In this document: positions 50,267-60,637 of the stretch, piece after piece
Numbering within the stretch: position 1 is the stretch's first letter
How the letters are laid out: each line of letters begins with the position of its first letter
Assembly: GCF_014764505.1 (NCBI RefSeq)
Contig: NZ_JACXWX010000005.1
Coordinates: 248,001 to 312,000 of the forward strand
DNA: 64,000 nt
Direction of reading: 5' to 3'
From: Phormidium tenue FACHB-886
GTDB lineage: Bacteria > Cyanobacteriota > Cyanobacteriia > Elainellales > Elainellaceae
The notes under the pieces: generated by a model
The model's database searches: none
Told to the model about the DNA's origin: nothing
Seen by the model: the letters and a program-made list of their open reading frames with translations, nothing else
Position numbers and translations under genes: made by a program

Positions 50267-50341
50267 AGTTCATCAATGAGCAGGCGGCAGAAGGTTTTGT
50301 TTGGTCTGTCTTCTATGTGCCGCCTTGCTCATTGATGAACT
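50267..50341. other. Long hairpin between treZ and treY
   Basis: Twenty-three bases from AGTTCATCAATGAGCAGG pair with the complementary stretch ending at 50341, with one bulged T. There is no U-run afterwards, so it may be an RNA-processing or attenuation element. The rest of the 424-bp gap shows no gene. Confidence 0.6.
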
Positions 50342-50661
50342 GCCCCGATAGCTACCGGTGTACAAACCCTATCTAAGTTCTTTAACAAAAAGGGGGTGGG
50401 TTGCTGGTCTAAATCGCTAGTAAGTGTAATACTTCTTGCAACGAGGCTTGTGCAGAATTGAATTGGATTCCCTGTTTGACTGCTGTTGCTTGAAATGCGT
50501 TTAAGAGACGTTGGGAGATTCAAAAGTAGCGAAGATGATACCCTCATCCCTCTACCAGGCGAACTCAGCGTCTTGGACCTGATACGCAAGATTATCGCTA
50601 GAGATAGACAACGAATCACCCCAACTTCTCTAACAATCTGTAATACTGCCTGGTTCCTACC

Positions 50662-53529
50662 ATGATGCAAATTCCTCTAGCCACTTATCGAATTCAGTTT
50701 ACGTCGGCTTTCAACTTTGCTTCTGCAAAATCGATCGTCTCTTACCTTGCGGAACTTGGAATAACTGACCTGTATGCTTCTCCAATTTTTACGGCGCGTC
50801 AAGGAAGCACACATGGGTATGATGTTGTAAATCCTCAGCAAATTAATCCGGAGCTGGGAGGGCGAGAAGCCTTTGAAGCATTGGTTCAAGACCTACAGGA
50901 GAATCATATTGGCTGGGTGCAAGATATTGTACCCAACCACATGGCATATGATAACCAAAATCATATGCTGATGGATGCACTGGAGAATGGATTTGATTCT
51001 CAATATCATAATTTTTTTGATATCGATTGGAATCATCCCTTTGGTGGCATTCGCGGGCGCGCACTGGCGCCTTTTTTGGGCAGGTTTTACGGCGATTGCT
51101 TAGAAAGTGGCGAATTGCAGCTGCGTTATGGGCAAAATGGACTGTCGATCAACTATTACGCTCTTAGCTTTCCTTTGCGGATCGAGTCCTACAGCCATGT
51201 GCTGATGTATGACCTGGGACGACTACGGAACAAGCTGGGAAGAGCGCACCCGGATTTTGTCAAGTTTTTGGGTGTTCTCTATGCGCTGAAGTACATTCCA
51301 TCGGGAGAAGAGGGACGCGAACGCTATGACCAGATCGCGTTCATTAAGCGCATGCTATGGGAGCTGTGGAATGACAGCAACGAAGTGCAACGATTTATTG
51401 AAGAAAATATTGAAATTTTTAACGGGGAAGCGGGTAATTCAGAGAGCTTCAATCTATTAGATAATTTGCTGTCTGAACAGTTCTTCCGCCTTTCCTATTG
51501 GAAGGTGGGTAATGAAGAGCTTAACTACCGCCGATTCTTTACGGTCAACGAGCTAATTTCGCTGCGCATCGAGGAACAGAATGTCTTTGACACGACCCAT
51601 TCTTTAATTTTGCAGTTAGTTAAAGAAGGCAAATTCAAGGGCTTGCGGGTTGATCATATTGATGGGCTGTATGATCCAGCGCAATATCTCAACCGATTGC
51701 GCGAGCATGATTCAGAGATTTACATCACCGTTGAGAAAATTCTGGAACCTCACGAAGATTTGCCTTTGAACTGGCCAATTCAAGGTACAACAGGCTATGA
51801 CTTCATGAGCAAGGTGAACTGCCTGTTCTGCCAGCAGTCATCAGAGGCTGAATTTGATTCAATTTACTACCAATTTATTGGCAAAGCTACGCCTTGCGAT
51901 CGGGTTATCGATGAAACTAAGCGGCTAATTATTGGCAAGTATCTGGCTGGCGATATTGACAACCTAGCGCACCTGCTAAAGCAGATTGCCGATCGACATC
52001 GCTACGCTAGTGACTTCACAATGTATGGCTTGAAGCGCGCGCTGGTAGAAATCCTGACGGTGTTCCCAGTATATCGAACCTACATCAGTCGGGAAGGAAC
52101 GCGGAAAGCCGATCAGGACTGCATGAAGCAGGTCTTGCAGAAAGCAAAAGAGAACATTCCTAACTTCAGCAACGAACTTTTCTTTATTGAAAAGTTCCTG
52201 CTGCTTGATTTTGACGATAGCCTGAGCCAGGAAGATAAAGAACTGTGGCTGCACTTCTTAATGCGAATGCAGCAGTATACAGGTCCCCTAATGGCAAAAG
52301 GGGTTGAAGATACTGCCTTCTATGTCTACAACCGTTTGATTTCGCTAAATGAGGTTGGCTCTAGCGCCTGCCAATTCGGGATCTCGGTCGATGATTTCCA
52401 TAGCTTCAACCAAAATCGCTGGGCACAGTGGCCCCATGCTGCCAATTCCACTGCCACACATGACACCAAACGCGGCGAAGATGTGCGAGCCAGAATTAAT
52501 GTGCTCTCAGAGATTCCGCAGGAGTGGGAGAGCCACGTGAAAAACTGGAGCGCTATCAATGCGCCTCTAAAAGAGGCTGTAAATGGATCAAGTGCTCCTG
52601 CCGCCAACGATGAATATTTGCTCTACCAAACCTTATTGGGTGCCTTCCCATTTGACCCGGCCGAACTGCCCGCCTTTGTAAACCGCACTCAGGATTATGT
52701 GGTTAAAGCCGTTCGTGAGGCTAAAGTGCATAGTACCTGGATGCGACCTGAGATAGCGTATGAGAACGCTTTCACTCAGTTTATTGAGCGGCTTCTAGAA
52801 GATACTGAGGATAATTTGTTCCTTCAGGTTTTTCGACCTTTCCAGAAGAAGATTCAGCACTACGGGGTCTTTAACTCCCTTTCACAAACCCTGCTGAAAA
52901 TTACGTCTCCTGGTGTTCCTGATTTATATCAGGGGACAGAGCTATGGGATTTAAGTCTGGTTGATCCGGATAACCGTCGTCCGGTTGACTTCGAGCTGCG
53001 GACAGACTATCTCAAAGAAATCAAATTAAAGCTTGAGGGAGACTCAAACGATAGCTTGCTAAGCTACATTGCAGAGCTGCTAAAAACGCCTGAAGATGGG
53101 CGCATCAAGATGTTCTTAACTTACCGAGCGCTGCAGGTTCGCCAGAATCATCGGGAGCTATTTCAGCGCGGTGGGTACGAGAAGCTGACTGTGTTGGGTA
53201 GCCTCAAAGCGCACGTTGTTGCATTCGCTAGAGATCTAGGGGATACACGGGTGATTGCGATCGTGCCTCGGCTGCTAACTTCGCTGATTAAAGAAGGTGA
53301 ATATCCGTTTGGAGAGCAGGTTTGGCATGAAACCCGAATTGTGCAACCGCCGGGATCGTCTTCAGTCTGGCAGGACGCTATGACAGGGCGCGAAATTCAA
53401 GGTGGAGATACACTGTGGCTTAGAGAGATTTTGACGCATTTTCCAGTAGCGCTTTTAGTGGGCAAATCTGAGCCAGTATTTGAGCTTGCCGATTCTGCTG
53501 TGGAAACATTTACACAGAGCGAGCGATAA
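50662..53529 (+). CDS. treY: Maltooligosyl-trehalose synthase, 955 aa
   Basis: GH13 intramolecular transglucosidase that turns the reducing end of maltodextrin into trehalose. Characteristic sequences include the start IPLATYRIQF, HGYDVV, WVQDIVPNHMAYD, the nucleophile block GLRVDHIDGL, ITVEKIL with the acid residue, and THDTKRGEDVRARI. Full length. It follows treZ in the same direction and completes the TreY/TreZ pathway; no treH is seen nearby. Confidence 0.94.
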   Translation: MMQIPLATYRIQFTSAFNFASAKSIVSYLAELGITDLYASPIFTARQGSTHGYDVVNPQQINPELGGREAFEALVQDLQENHIGWVQDIVPNHMAYDNQNHMLMDALENGFDSQYHNFFDIDWNHPFGGIRGRALAPFLGRFYGDCLESGELQLRYGQNGLSINYYALSFPLRIESYSHVLMYDLGRLRNKLGRAHPDFVKFLGVLYALKYIPSGEEGRERYDQIAFIKRMLWELWNDSNEVQRFIEENIEIFNGEAGNSESFNLLDNLLSEQFFRLSYWKVGNEELNYRRFFTVNELISLRIEEQNVFDTTHSLILQLVKEGKFKGLRVDHIDGLYDPAQYLNRLREHDSEIYITVEKILEPHEDLPLNWPIQGTTGYDFMSKVNCLFCQQSSEAEFDSIYYQFIGKATPCDRVIDETKRLIIGKYLAGDIDNLAHLLKQIADRHRYASDFTMYGLKRALVEILTVFPVYRTYISREGTRKADQDCMKQVLQKAKENIPNFSNELFFIEKFLLLDFDDSLSQEDKELWLHFLMRMQQYTGPLMAKGVEDTAFYVYNRLISLNEVGSSACQFGISVDDFHSFNQNRWAQWPHAANSTATHDTKRGEDVRARINVLSEIPQEWESHVKNWSAINAPLKEAVNGSSAPAANDEYLLYQTLLGAFPFDPAELPAFVNRTQDYVVKAVREAKVHSTWMRPEIAYENAFTQFIERLLEDTEDNLFLQVFRPFQKKIQHYGVFNSLSQTLLKITSPGVPDLYQGTELWDLSLVDPDNRRPVDFELRTDYLKEIKLKLEGDSNDSLLSYIAELLKTPEDGRIKMFLTYRALQVRQNHRELFQRGGYEKLTVLGSLKAHVVAFARDLGDTRVIAIVPRLLTSLIKEGEYPFGEQVWHETRIVQPPGSSSVWQDAMTGREIQGGDTLWLREILTHFPVALLVGKSEPVFELADSAVETFTQSER

Positions 53530-53551
53530 GACAACCAGAGATTGGCGAAAG

Positions 53552-53591
53552 GCAAAGGGCAGAAGAACTGATTGGTTCTTTTGCCCTTTGC
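53552..53591 (+). terminator. Terminator after treY
   Basis: GCAAAGGGC with AAGAAC pairs with GTTCTT and GCCCTTTGC around a 5-base loop, with T's inside and after the right arm. Confidence 0.75.
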
Positions 53592-53633
53592 TGCATTTAA
53601 TTGACTTGTTTGGCTGAGCTATGGTCTAGTCAA

Positions 53634-53661
53634 TTGAATTTGCTCTAGGCTCCGCTATATG
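53634..53661 (+). promoter_or_regulatory. Candidate sepF promoter
   Basis: TTGAAT (53634-53639), a 16-bp spacer, TATATG (53656-53661), about 84 bp before the sepF ATG. Confidence 0.45.
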
Positions 53662-53744
53662 TAGTTAAAGATTGCTGCAAATGATAAGTTTTTCTGAAAT
53701 TTGATTTAAAATAGAACAATTGAACTAGCTCAGCTGGGGTTGTT

Positions 53745-54239
53745 ATGAACTTCCTTCAACGCTTGCGGGATGTACTAGGGATTGATGAGACTTACGAAGA
53801 GTATGAAGAGTACGAGCAAGAGACTGACGATACCTATGCTGAAGAAGAAGCACCAGCGCCACGATCTCGTTCTAGTAATGTGATCGGCTTGCCTGGAGCC
53901 AACGGGCAAATGGAAATGGTGATGATGCAGCCACGATCGTTTCAGGAAATTCCGCAGGCAGTGAATGCCCTGCGCGAACGCAAGTCGGTCGTGCTTGACC
54001 TGAGCCTGATGGACACTGACCAGGCCCAGCGCAGCGCAGACTATGTAGCTGGCGGGGCTTTTGCAATCGATGGACATCAGCGCCATTTAGGAGCCTGTGT
54101 CTTTCTATTCACCCCTAGCTTTGTTCAGATCACCAACTACCAAAGCGCCAACCCACCACAACCGACTCAACGTGTTAACCCACCACAGCCGACTGTTCCA
54201 CCCCCAAGTCCTACAGCTGAGATAGGTACAGGCTTTTGA
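53745..54239 (+). CDS. sepF: Cell-division protein SepF, 164 aa
   Basis: Membrane-binding amphipathic start (MNFLQRLRDVLGI), an acidic linker (about residues 17-45), the SepF core (EIPQAVNALRERKSVVLDLSLMDTDQAQRSADYVAGGAFAIDGHQRHLGACVFLFTP) and a Pro-rich tail. SepF polymers tether FtsZ rings to the membrane in cyanobacteria and Gram-positives. The Pro/Thr tail is longer than in Bacillus. It is convergent with the gene ending at 54258. Confidence 0.93.
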   Translation: MNFLQRLRDVLGIDETYEEYEEYEQETDDTYAEEEAPAPRSRSSNVIGLPGANGQMEMVMMQPRSFQEIPQAVNALRERKSVVLDLSLMDTDQAQRSADYVAGGAFAIDGHQRHLGACVFLFTPSFVQITNYQSANPPQPTQRVNPPQPTVPPPSPTAEIGTGF

Positions 54240-54257
54240 GAAGCGTAATGCTTTCGA

Positions 54258-55040
54258 CTACTTCCCAGATATCAGTAAAGCGGGACGGCGCAACAAATAA
54301 ATCACCAGACCCACAAATGGGACCAGCCGAGCAATCCATAGGGCTTTAGCGTCGTGCCACTGGCGACGCACCATATCATCTGTGACCAGCCAAGCTTGAA
54401 ACAGCCAGAACACCAGCAGATCTACGAGAAATGAGTAGGCGAGGCGATCGCTTTCCAGCAATTGCCGCAGGGCTTGCCAGCGATGAGGTAAATCACCAAA
54501 CTCAGGACGTGCCCAAGCTGCCCACGCGATTGAGGCAAGAGCAACAGTGGCTAAGATAAGCGGCAGCGCCCGACTTTCTGCAAGTTTTTCCAGCGGTGAA
54601 ACAGCTTCAGGGGGATCAGGATTGGGTTGCCGCAGCGCTAACCAGGGTAAATAGAAAACATTGGTAAGCAATGCTGTTCCAATCAGAAAAGGAATGAACG
54701 GGAGTCGCTGCTGTCGTCCGTCAATCAGAAAGCCCCAGAACAATAATCCCCAGACGATCGTGATGTTGAACAACCCTTCTAGCATCGGGTGAAGTACAGG
54801 GGCAACGTTAGGAAACAGAGCTGGCAGAACGAACCAGAAATTGAGGCTAAGATCGATCGCTTCTTTCAATGTTTCGGGTTGAGGATGCAGCACCGATTCT
54901 CCGGGTGGGAGATCGCTGAGTAAGAGATACCCTACATAAGTTATCCAGACGACCCATAAGAATATTTTTGATGAGAAATAACCTTTATCTTGAGCGATGT
55001 CACGGCGTTGGTTTGTAAAGTTCTTGATTTGGTTCATCAT
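54258..55040 (-). CDS. Polytopic membrane protein, 260 aa
   Basis: Six or seven predicted membrane helices spread over residues ~30-250. The two tandem ATGs at 55040/55037 are favoured over the longer frame, which overlaps the synthase gene by about 110 bp. Resembles conserved cyanobacterial membrane hypotheticals; the function is not known. Confidence 0.6.
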   Translation of the reverse strand: MMNQIKNFTNQRRDIAQDKGYFSSKIFLWVVWITYVGYLLLSDLPPGESVLHPQPETLKEAIDLSLNFWFVLPALFPNVAPVLHPMLEGLFNITIVWGLLFWGFLIDGRQQRLPFIPFLIGTALLTNVFYLPWLALRQPNPDPPEAVSPLEKLAESRALPLILATVALASIAWAAWARPEFGDLPHRWQALRQLLESDRLAYSFLVDLLVFWLFQAWLVTDDMVRRQWHDAKALWIARLVPFVGLVIYLLRRPALLISGK

Positions 55041-55059
55041 ATTCAAGATGCTTGGAGGC

Positions 55060-56691
55060 TCAGAACGGTGTTTTGGTTCGCAACAGGATTGTCTTTCTAG
55101 ACTGTGGATGTTGGAAGCGGAGTTCTTTAGCATGCAGATGCAGCCGATCGACGGCAGAGCGATCGCCATATAGCCGATCGCCCAGAATGGGCGCTTTTAG
55201 ACCATTGGCTGCGTGAACTCTGAGCTGGTGAGTTCGTCCGGTGAGCGGAACGAACGATACGCGCGTGTAAGTCGCTGCTCTTTCAAGGATCTGAAAATGG
55301 GTGAGGCTAGGTTTGCCACGCTGCCAATCGACTTTTTGGCGGGGGCGATCGGCTGGATCTGCCCAGAGCGGCAAATCGATCCTGCCACAATCGAGTGTTA
55401 CTGCCCCAGCTAGAAGCGCCTCATACCCTTTGTGAACCTGCCGCTGCTGAAACTGCTGGCTAAGCTGACGATAGGTTTGAAGATCTCGCACCAGCAGCAG
55501 AATGCCAGATGTTTCTTGATCAAGCCGATGGGCTGCCATCAAGGTTGGCAGCGTCCTTTGACGAAGCCGACTAAGCACACTATCCTGCCGATCGCTAGTC
55601 CGTCCCGGTACAGACAGCAGTCCCGCAGGTTTGTTGACTGCGATCAGCCACTCGTCTTCATATAAGATCGGTAGCTCAACCTCGGCAGCAGGCGCGATTT
55701 TTTGCAGGGGAGATGGTTGTAGCCCCGACAGCAGAAACCCCATCAACGGTTGGCAGCGATCGGCACAGGCTTCATAAAACTCACCCCGTACTTTCCCGCT
55801 GTTTGTGGAAGCCGCACCCCACCAAAACTCAGCCATCGCTAGCGGCTTCAGCCGGTGGAGGGCAGCATAGTTGAGCAGCTTGGGGGCACAGCAATCACCT
55901 GTACCGGTAGGCAATGCATTGCTGAGCTGCTGGAGGGCGATCGACTCTCCGGCAAAATTGGTGAGGCAATAAACCCTATGCAGCTGCGCCTGTAGCGTTT
56001 GCGATAAAGTTTTGCGCTGCTGTTTGAGGTCGCGGATTTGGGCATCGGCTTGCTCGATCGCCTGTTTCAGCGGCAGCAAGGCAACATCTCGCTCTTGCTT
56101 GAGCCGTCGGCGGGCGATGCCCTCTTTGCGGCTTTGGTCGTTGAGCTGTTCTAGGGCGGTTGTCAGGGCTTCACCGGTTAGTGTTTCACTGAAGCGCTGA
56201 CGCTGCTGCTGTCGGGCTTGCTGGTGCTGCTGGTGCTGCTGCGACAATTGGCGTAGGCAAGTCTCAAATTCTTGGGCTAAGGCGCTGTGGTGTTGGCGAA
56301 CAGGCAAGTGCTGGAGGGCAATCAGCTTTTGCTTGAGAGCGTCTAAAACTGCTAAAGTGCGAGCTTCCTCTAGGGCAAGCTGGCTGCGTCCAGGAATAGC
56401 AGGAACCCAGCCCTCTAAGCAACTACTGCCGTTGAGTAAGCCTGAAAACGCTTTGAGGACGTGCTGTTCGCCTGCTGGCGTTTCGACGAGCAGAACACCG
56501 TACATCTTGCCCTCGCGGGAATAGCGATCGTCTCCTGCTAGCTGCCGCATTAAGCCACGGGCGATCGCTTCAGCGAGGGCAGTGCGAGGCAACCGTAGTC
56601 GCTCACCGTGGAAATCGCCTTCATACCAGTAGGCGGGCGGGACTGAAATTGCGCTAGCGGCATCGATAAAGTCTGAGAGTGGATGAAGCAT
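55060..56691 (-). CDS. RluA-type pseudouridine synthase with large N-terminal extension, 543 aa
   Basis: The last ~220 residues hold the RluA fold: a LIAVNKPAGLLSVPG segment, catalytic H388-R-L-D391-x-E-T-S-G, and the C-terminal GRTHQLRVH. The N-terminal ~330 residues include a charged coiled coil (about 140-240) and extra cyanobacterial-type domain. It converts uridines in rRNA or tRNA to pseudouridine; the target is not predictable. It overlaps nothing and starts six bases from the DUF99 gene end. Confidence 0.88.
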   Translation of the reverse strand: MLHPLSDFIDAASAISVPPAYWYEGDFHGERLRLPRTALAEAIARGLMRQLAGDDRYSREGKMYGVLLVETPAGEQHVLKAFSGLLNGSSCLEGWVPAIPGRSQLALEEARTLAVLDALKQKLIALQHLPVRQHHSALAQEFETCLRQLSQQHQQHQQARQQQRQRFSETLTGEALTTALEQLNDQSRKEGIARRRLKQERDVALLPLKQAIEQADAQIRDLKQQRKTLSQTLQAQLHRVYCLTNFAGESIALQQLSNALPTGTGDCCAPKLLNYAALHRLKPLAMAEFWWGAASTNSGKVRGEFYEACADRCQPLMGFLLSGLQPSPLQKIAPAAEVELPILYEDEWLIAVNKPAGLLSVPGRTSDRQDSVLSRLRQRTLPTLMAAHRLDQETSGILLLVRDLQTYRQLSQQFQQRQVHKGYEALLAGAVTLDCGRIDLPLWADPADRPRQKVDWQRGKPSLTHFQILERAATYTRVSFVPLTGRTHQLRVHAANGLKAPILGDRLYGDRSAVDRLHLHAKELRFQHPQSRKTILLRTKTPF

Positions 56692-56696
56692 AATCT

Positions 56697-57281
56697 TTAA
56701 GCTTGGCGACCGCTTTCCCCTTTGATGACCGCAGATGTGATCAAGTGCGCAACCCGCAACGCCTCCGGGACATGACCACGATCGCTGACCCGCTGCAAGA
56801 CTTGCGCTGTCACGAGCGGATCGGCTCCAGACACTTGAAAGTAGAAGGGCGGCGCAGCATGAATCTCACCTGCTTTCTGCATCAGCTCCAGCCGCTTCTG
56901 GGGTTCGGCAATTCGCTGCAGGGCATGCTCGATTGCGCTCATTTTGGGCATCCGCCGCATGACCGCGACGCAGGGACGGGCGATCGTAGCGGCAAGCTGT
57001 GGCAAGTCGATGATGTTGAAGCCCGCCATCGAGATGCCATCTAGCAACACCAGATGGAGCTGCGGCAGAAATTTGCTCTTCAGCAGCATGGTCGCGAGCG
57101 TTTCGGTGGCATCCCAGCCATCTGCCTGAACTTGCCCCCACAACATCCCCTCAAACCGCGTTCCAGCGCAGATTACGCCTGCGACTGCCACTGGATCGGC
57201 TGCTCGCCGCACAAACGGAGCATCGTCAAAGCCAATGACACGGATAGTTCGGTTGAGGCGCAGCAGTTCTTCGAGGTGCAT
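56697..57281 (-). CDS. DUF99 family protein, 194 aa
   Basis: VIGFDDAPF, VAGVICAGTRFEGMLWG and DGISMAGFNIIDL are DUF99 hallmarks; this family is related to endonuclease V-like folds. The ATG at 57281 avoids an odd Cys-rich N-terminal extension present in a longer frame. Lies head-to-tail with the pseudouridine synthase (six-base gap), so the two are probably co-transcribed. Function unknown. Confidence 0.8.
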   Translation of the reverse strand: MHLEELLRLNRTIRVIGFDDAPFVRRAADPVAVAGVICAGTRFEGMLWGQVQADGWDATETLATMLLKSKFLPQLHLVLLDGISMAGFNIIDLPQLAATIARPCVAVMRRMPKMSAIEHALQRIAEPQKRLELMQKAGEIHAAPPFYFQVSGADPLVTAQVLQRVSDRGHVPEALRVAHLITSAVIKGESGRQA

Positions 57282-57316
57282 GAGAGCGAGACAATGGCAG
57301 GAGCGATCGGACTGTT

Positions 57317-57443
57317 TCAATTATCGCCAGATTCATTGTCTAGAATGTCGCCCAGATAAAGCTGAACAAATTCGCGGACGGCATCTGGGTTGAGCTGCTT
57401 GAGGACTTTGGTGATTTCTACGATCGTTTCATCGGACGATCAG
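57317..57443 (-). pseudogene. Gene fragment, ~40 codons
   Basis: Reads ...ITKVLKQLNPDAVREFVQLYLGDILDN..., stops at 57317 and has no start; an upstream in-frame stop limits it. The remnant of an unrecognised gene. Confidence 0.4.
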
Positions 57444-57635
57444 CCTCCAATGTTTCGATCGTCCAGAAGTAATCGAGAACCTGTGCGACTGATCGTGCTG
57501 ATTTCTCGTGCAGGTGTGACTGCAATGACTCATTCGCTGTATCTGAAAGAAGTGGCTGCTGTGGATGACTGGCGCGATCTACAGCCAAAACCGAATACGG
57601 GAAAATGGATAAGTGTAGTAACGAAATATTTTTAG
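57441..57635 (+). pseudogene. Gene fragment, ~65 codons
   Basis: Plus-strand open stretch ending in ...SLYLKEVAAVDDWRDLQ... looks protein-like but lacks a good start and a full domain. Probably a 3' remnant. Another protein-like stretch runs on at 57688-57900 without a recognisable family. Confidence 0.35.
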
Positions 57636-58029
57636 TTGGAATAAATTGCTATACCAGTTCTCACTCATTGCAACCTGATATCTTCGATTGGAAACGGTCC
57701 GTATTCTCGATGATCTCTCCTACTTTACGGCTGATGTAAAAATCGTGCCGAAACAGAGCGTGCGATCGGGATTGTCCTTAACGCGAAACCAGTTGCAAGT
57801 AAAAGCATCAATTTGCCGATCGTTGGAATCTGCAACTCCGAATCTTCCTGCTCATTGTCTTCACCGCCAACGGCACACTGTCCTCTTAGGCAGCGTCTAT
57901 CAGCAAGTCACCCGCGCCCATCAATTTGAACTACCCATTACCCCTACAATCCCTTCCACTACACAAACCCACCCCCCTCATCACCATCAACCCAACACCC
58001 TCAACCAGCACAATCCACCTACTCTGGAG

Positions 58030-58092
58030 GGGGTGTCGGGGGACGCAGCCGTCCCCTGACAGGGGGTTTGGGGGTCTTCCCCCAAGGCTCGG
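58030..58092. repeat. Palindromic intergenic repeat
   Basis: TGTCGGGGGACG pairs with CGTCCCCTGACA, and is followed by a second small stem (TTTGGGGG...TCCCCCAA). This resembles the dispersed hairpin repeats of cyanobacterial intergenic DNA. The rest of 57.65-58.35 kb contains no gene I can support. Confidence 0.55.
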
Positions 58093-58351
58093 ATTCCTCC
58101 CCTCAACTCCCAAAAGCAACCCATCCCCACCCAAAAAACTAATAAAAAGTAAACAAAACCAACAAAATTCCCGCTCAACAAAACAATACACCGTATCCCT
58201 CCTTACTCCCCAACTGCACCCCACTTATGGCAATCTGGAACAGGAGTCTCGAACCCAAAATAACCAACATAAGTTTAGAATCACCGCCAAAATCGCCAAT
58301 TAAAAAAACTCAAGCCCCATTACTCATTCAACGTAAGTAATGTAACCCCAT

Positions 58352-59581
58352 ATGCAAACACTTCCCAATCCAGCCACCGCCACCGCCACCACCCCCGATC
58401 TACCCACCGACGGCTCCATCCATCGCCGCAAAACCCGTCCCGTTCCCGTCGGCAGCATCACGATCGGCGGTGGGCACCCCGTTGCAGTCCAGTCCATGAT
58501 CAACGAAGACACCTTGGACATTGACGGCTCCGTGGCGGCGATCCGGCGGCTGCACGAAATCGGCTGTGAGATCGTCCGCGTCACCGTCCCCAGCATGGCA
58601 CACGCCAAAGCCATGAAAGACATCCGCGCCAAACTGTTTGCCAGCTACCAACCCGTGCCGCTCGTGGCAGATGTTCACCACAACGGGTTAAAAATCGCAC
58701 TAGAAGTCGCACACCACGTCGATAACGTGCGAATTAACCCCGGTCTATATGTATTCGAGAAGCCAGACTTCGATCGCACCGAATACACCCAAGCCGAATT
58801 TGAAGAAATTGGTGCCAAGATCCGCGAAACCCTAGAGCCGCTCGTCGTACTGCTGCGCGATCAAGGCAAATCCATGCGGATTGGCGTCAACCATGGCTCC
58901 CTCGCCGAACGAATGCTGTTCACCTACGGCGACACCCCCGAAGGCATGGTAGAGTCAGCCCTAGAATTCATCCGCATCTGCGAAGACCTCAGCTTCTACA
59001 ACATCGAAATCTCCCTAAAAGCCTCCAAAGTACCCGTCATGCTCGCCGCCAACCGCCTCATGGTGAAGCGAATGGACGAACTCGGCATGGACTACCCCCT
59101 CCACCTCGGCGTCACCGAAGCAGGCGACGGCGAATACGGACGCATCAAATCCACAGCAGGCATTGGCACCCTACTCGCAGAAGGCATCGGCGACACGATC
59201 CGCGTCTCCCTCACCGAAGCCCCCGAAAAAGAAATCCCTGTCTGCTACGGCATCCTCCAAGCTCTAGGGCTACGCCGCACGATGGTGGAATATGTCGCCT
59301 GTCCCTCCTGCGGTCGTACCCTCTTCAACCTCGAAGAAGTTCTCCACAAAGTCCGCGAAGCCACCAACCACCTTACCGGGCTCAACATCGCCGTCATGGG
59401 CTGCATTGTCAACGGACCCGGCGAAATGGCAGACGCAGACTATGGCTATGTAGGCAAGCAAGCAGGCTACATCGCCTTGTATCGCGGACGGGAAGAGATC
59501 AAGCGAGTCCCAGAAGATCGCGGCGTTGAAGAGCTAATCAACTTGATCAAAGCCGACGGTAAATGGGTAGAGCCGCAGTAG
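58352..59581 (+). CDS. ispG: (E)-4-hydroxy-3-methylbut-2-enyl-diphosphate synthase, 409 aa
   Basis: Seventh step of the MEP isoprenoid pathway, using a [4Fe-4S] cluster. The TIM barrel N-terminal part ([22 protein letters not shown]) is followed by the cluster-binding C317-P-S-C320 and C351 (MGC351IVNGPGE). Length and motifs are normal, and all three ligands are present. A strong terminator follows at 59595. Essential for carotenoids, phytol and quinones. Confidence 0.96.
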   Translation: MQTLPNPATATATTPDLPTDGSIHRRKTRPVPVGSITIGGGHPVAVQSMINEDTLDIDGSVAAIRRLHEIGCEIVRVTVPSMAHAKAMKDIRAKLFASYQPVPLVADVHHNGLKIALEVAHHVDNVRINPGLYVFEKPDFDRTEYTQAEFEEIGAKIRETLEPLVVLLRDQGKSMRIGVNHGSLAERMLFTYGDTPEGMVESALEFIRICEDLSFYNIEISLKASKVPVMLAANRLMVKRMDELGMDYPLHLGVTEAGDGEYGRIKSTAGIGTLLAEGIGDTIRVSLTEAPEKEIPVCYGILQALGLRRTMVEYVACPSCGRTLFNLEEVLHKVREATNHLTGLNIAVMGCIVNGPGEMADADYGYVGKQAGYIALYRGREEIKRVPEDRGVEELINLIKADGKWVEPQ

Positions 59582-59594
59582 CGATCGTAATGAA

Positions 59595-59617
59595 GGGGGC
59601 AAACTGCCCCCACTTTT
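59595..59617 (+). terminator. Terminator after ispG
   Basis: GGGGGCA-AAC-TGCCCCC followed by ACTTTTT. Confidence 0.88.
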
Positions 59618-60637
59618 TAGGCTCTCTGATTATCCCAGTAGTACTCGTTGCAGTTATCCGACAAATTTTATGATGAGTAACTCTTTAGTAAAAAATAGGT
59701 GACGTTTAGCCGTGAAGAAGCAGTTTTTGTTTTGATTTCTACTGATGCATCATCTATATAACAAAGATACGTTTTCTTCTTTTATTTTACAGCTAAGGAA
59801 ATTTAGAAAAAGTCTGACATCTGGCTCGCTACGGCGGTTTAAGTATTGAAATAGAATGCAAATGCTGCTGCCGATCGCCGACTGACATGCGTACTCTGGG
59901 AAGGAGCAATCGATGCATTTAATGTGTCGTGTTACCACAGTGCGATCGGTATTTCCAGCGCTTTTCTGCCAGACAAACTAGACAAAACGATCACCAGCAG
60001 ATGACGTTCTATTTCTTTGTCTGCTGCCTAAACTTGCAGACATCTCGTGATTGATATTTTGCGATTGAAGACTTTCTTTAAAGCTGAGCAAGCCATCTAA
60101 CAGGCTGTGTCGATTGCTTGTCCCGATGGCGCTGCACTCTCTAGGCAAACGGCTATCCATAAGCTATCTATATAGATTGGCTAAATCAGCTAGCTGCTAA
60201 GCGGCTCGATCCAGAAAAAGGAGTAACTCATCGCCTCTGCTTCGGCACTGCCCTTACACTGATTCAGCAAAAATGAATTTGTCACTTGCCCAAGCAAACG
60301 GTACACCTGCGTCAGTTTGTCTGCCAACTATACCGATACTCTAGAGCCAACTTCTCACGAAGATGCGTTCTAGTCTTGGCGTAGCTCTACTGGTGCTGAA
60401 AATTGGTAATTAAATTCATCTAAAGAATATGGAAAGAACGTTGCGGAATCTGTAACTCTTATCTATGGGGCGCAGTTAACCGAGTACACTACTCCAAGCA
60501 AGTGTGCTAGACGACCTTTGTCACTTCTTTGTAACACTGCCTTAACTTCTGTTTGCCATTGCCTGTGCTAGATTGAGCGTACCTGTGTTGCAGCTCACTC
60601 TACACATTCCCTCTGTTCAATCCTCACAGTTCAAACT
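59618..60637. other. 1-kb gap without a supported gene
   Basis: Short open frames here lack start signals and family features. The region should contain the promoter of the protease gene at 60638, but no convincing -35/-10 pair was found by eye. Confidence 0.5.

Noticed and set aside
55041-55169. Longer N-terminus for the membrane protein at 54258
   Set aside because: It would overlap the pseudouridine synthase end, is Cys-rich and unlike a membrane-protein start, and two ATGs follow at the natural position.
57688-58303. Two protein-coding genes in the 57.7-58.3 kb gap
   Set aside because: The open frames are Pro/Thr/His-rich low-complexity readings without start signals or known domains, over a palindromic repeat.
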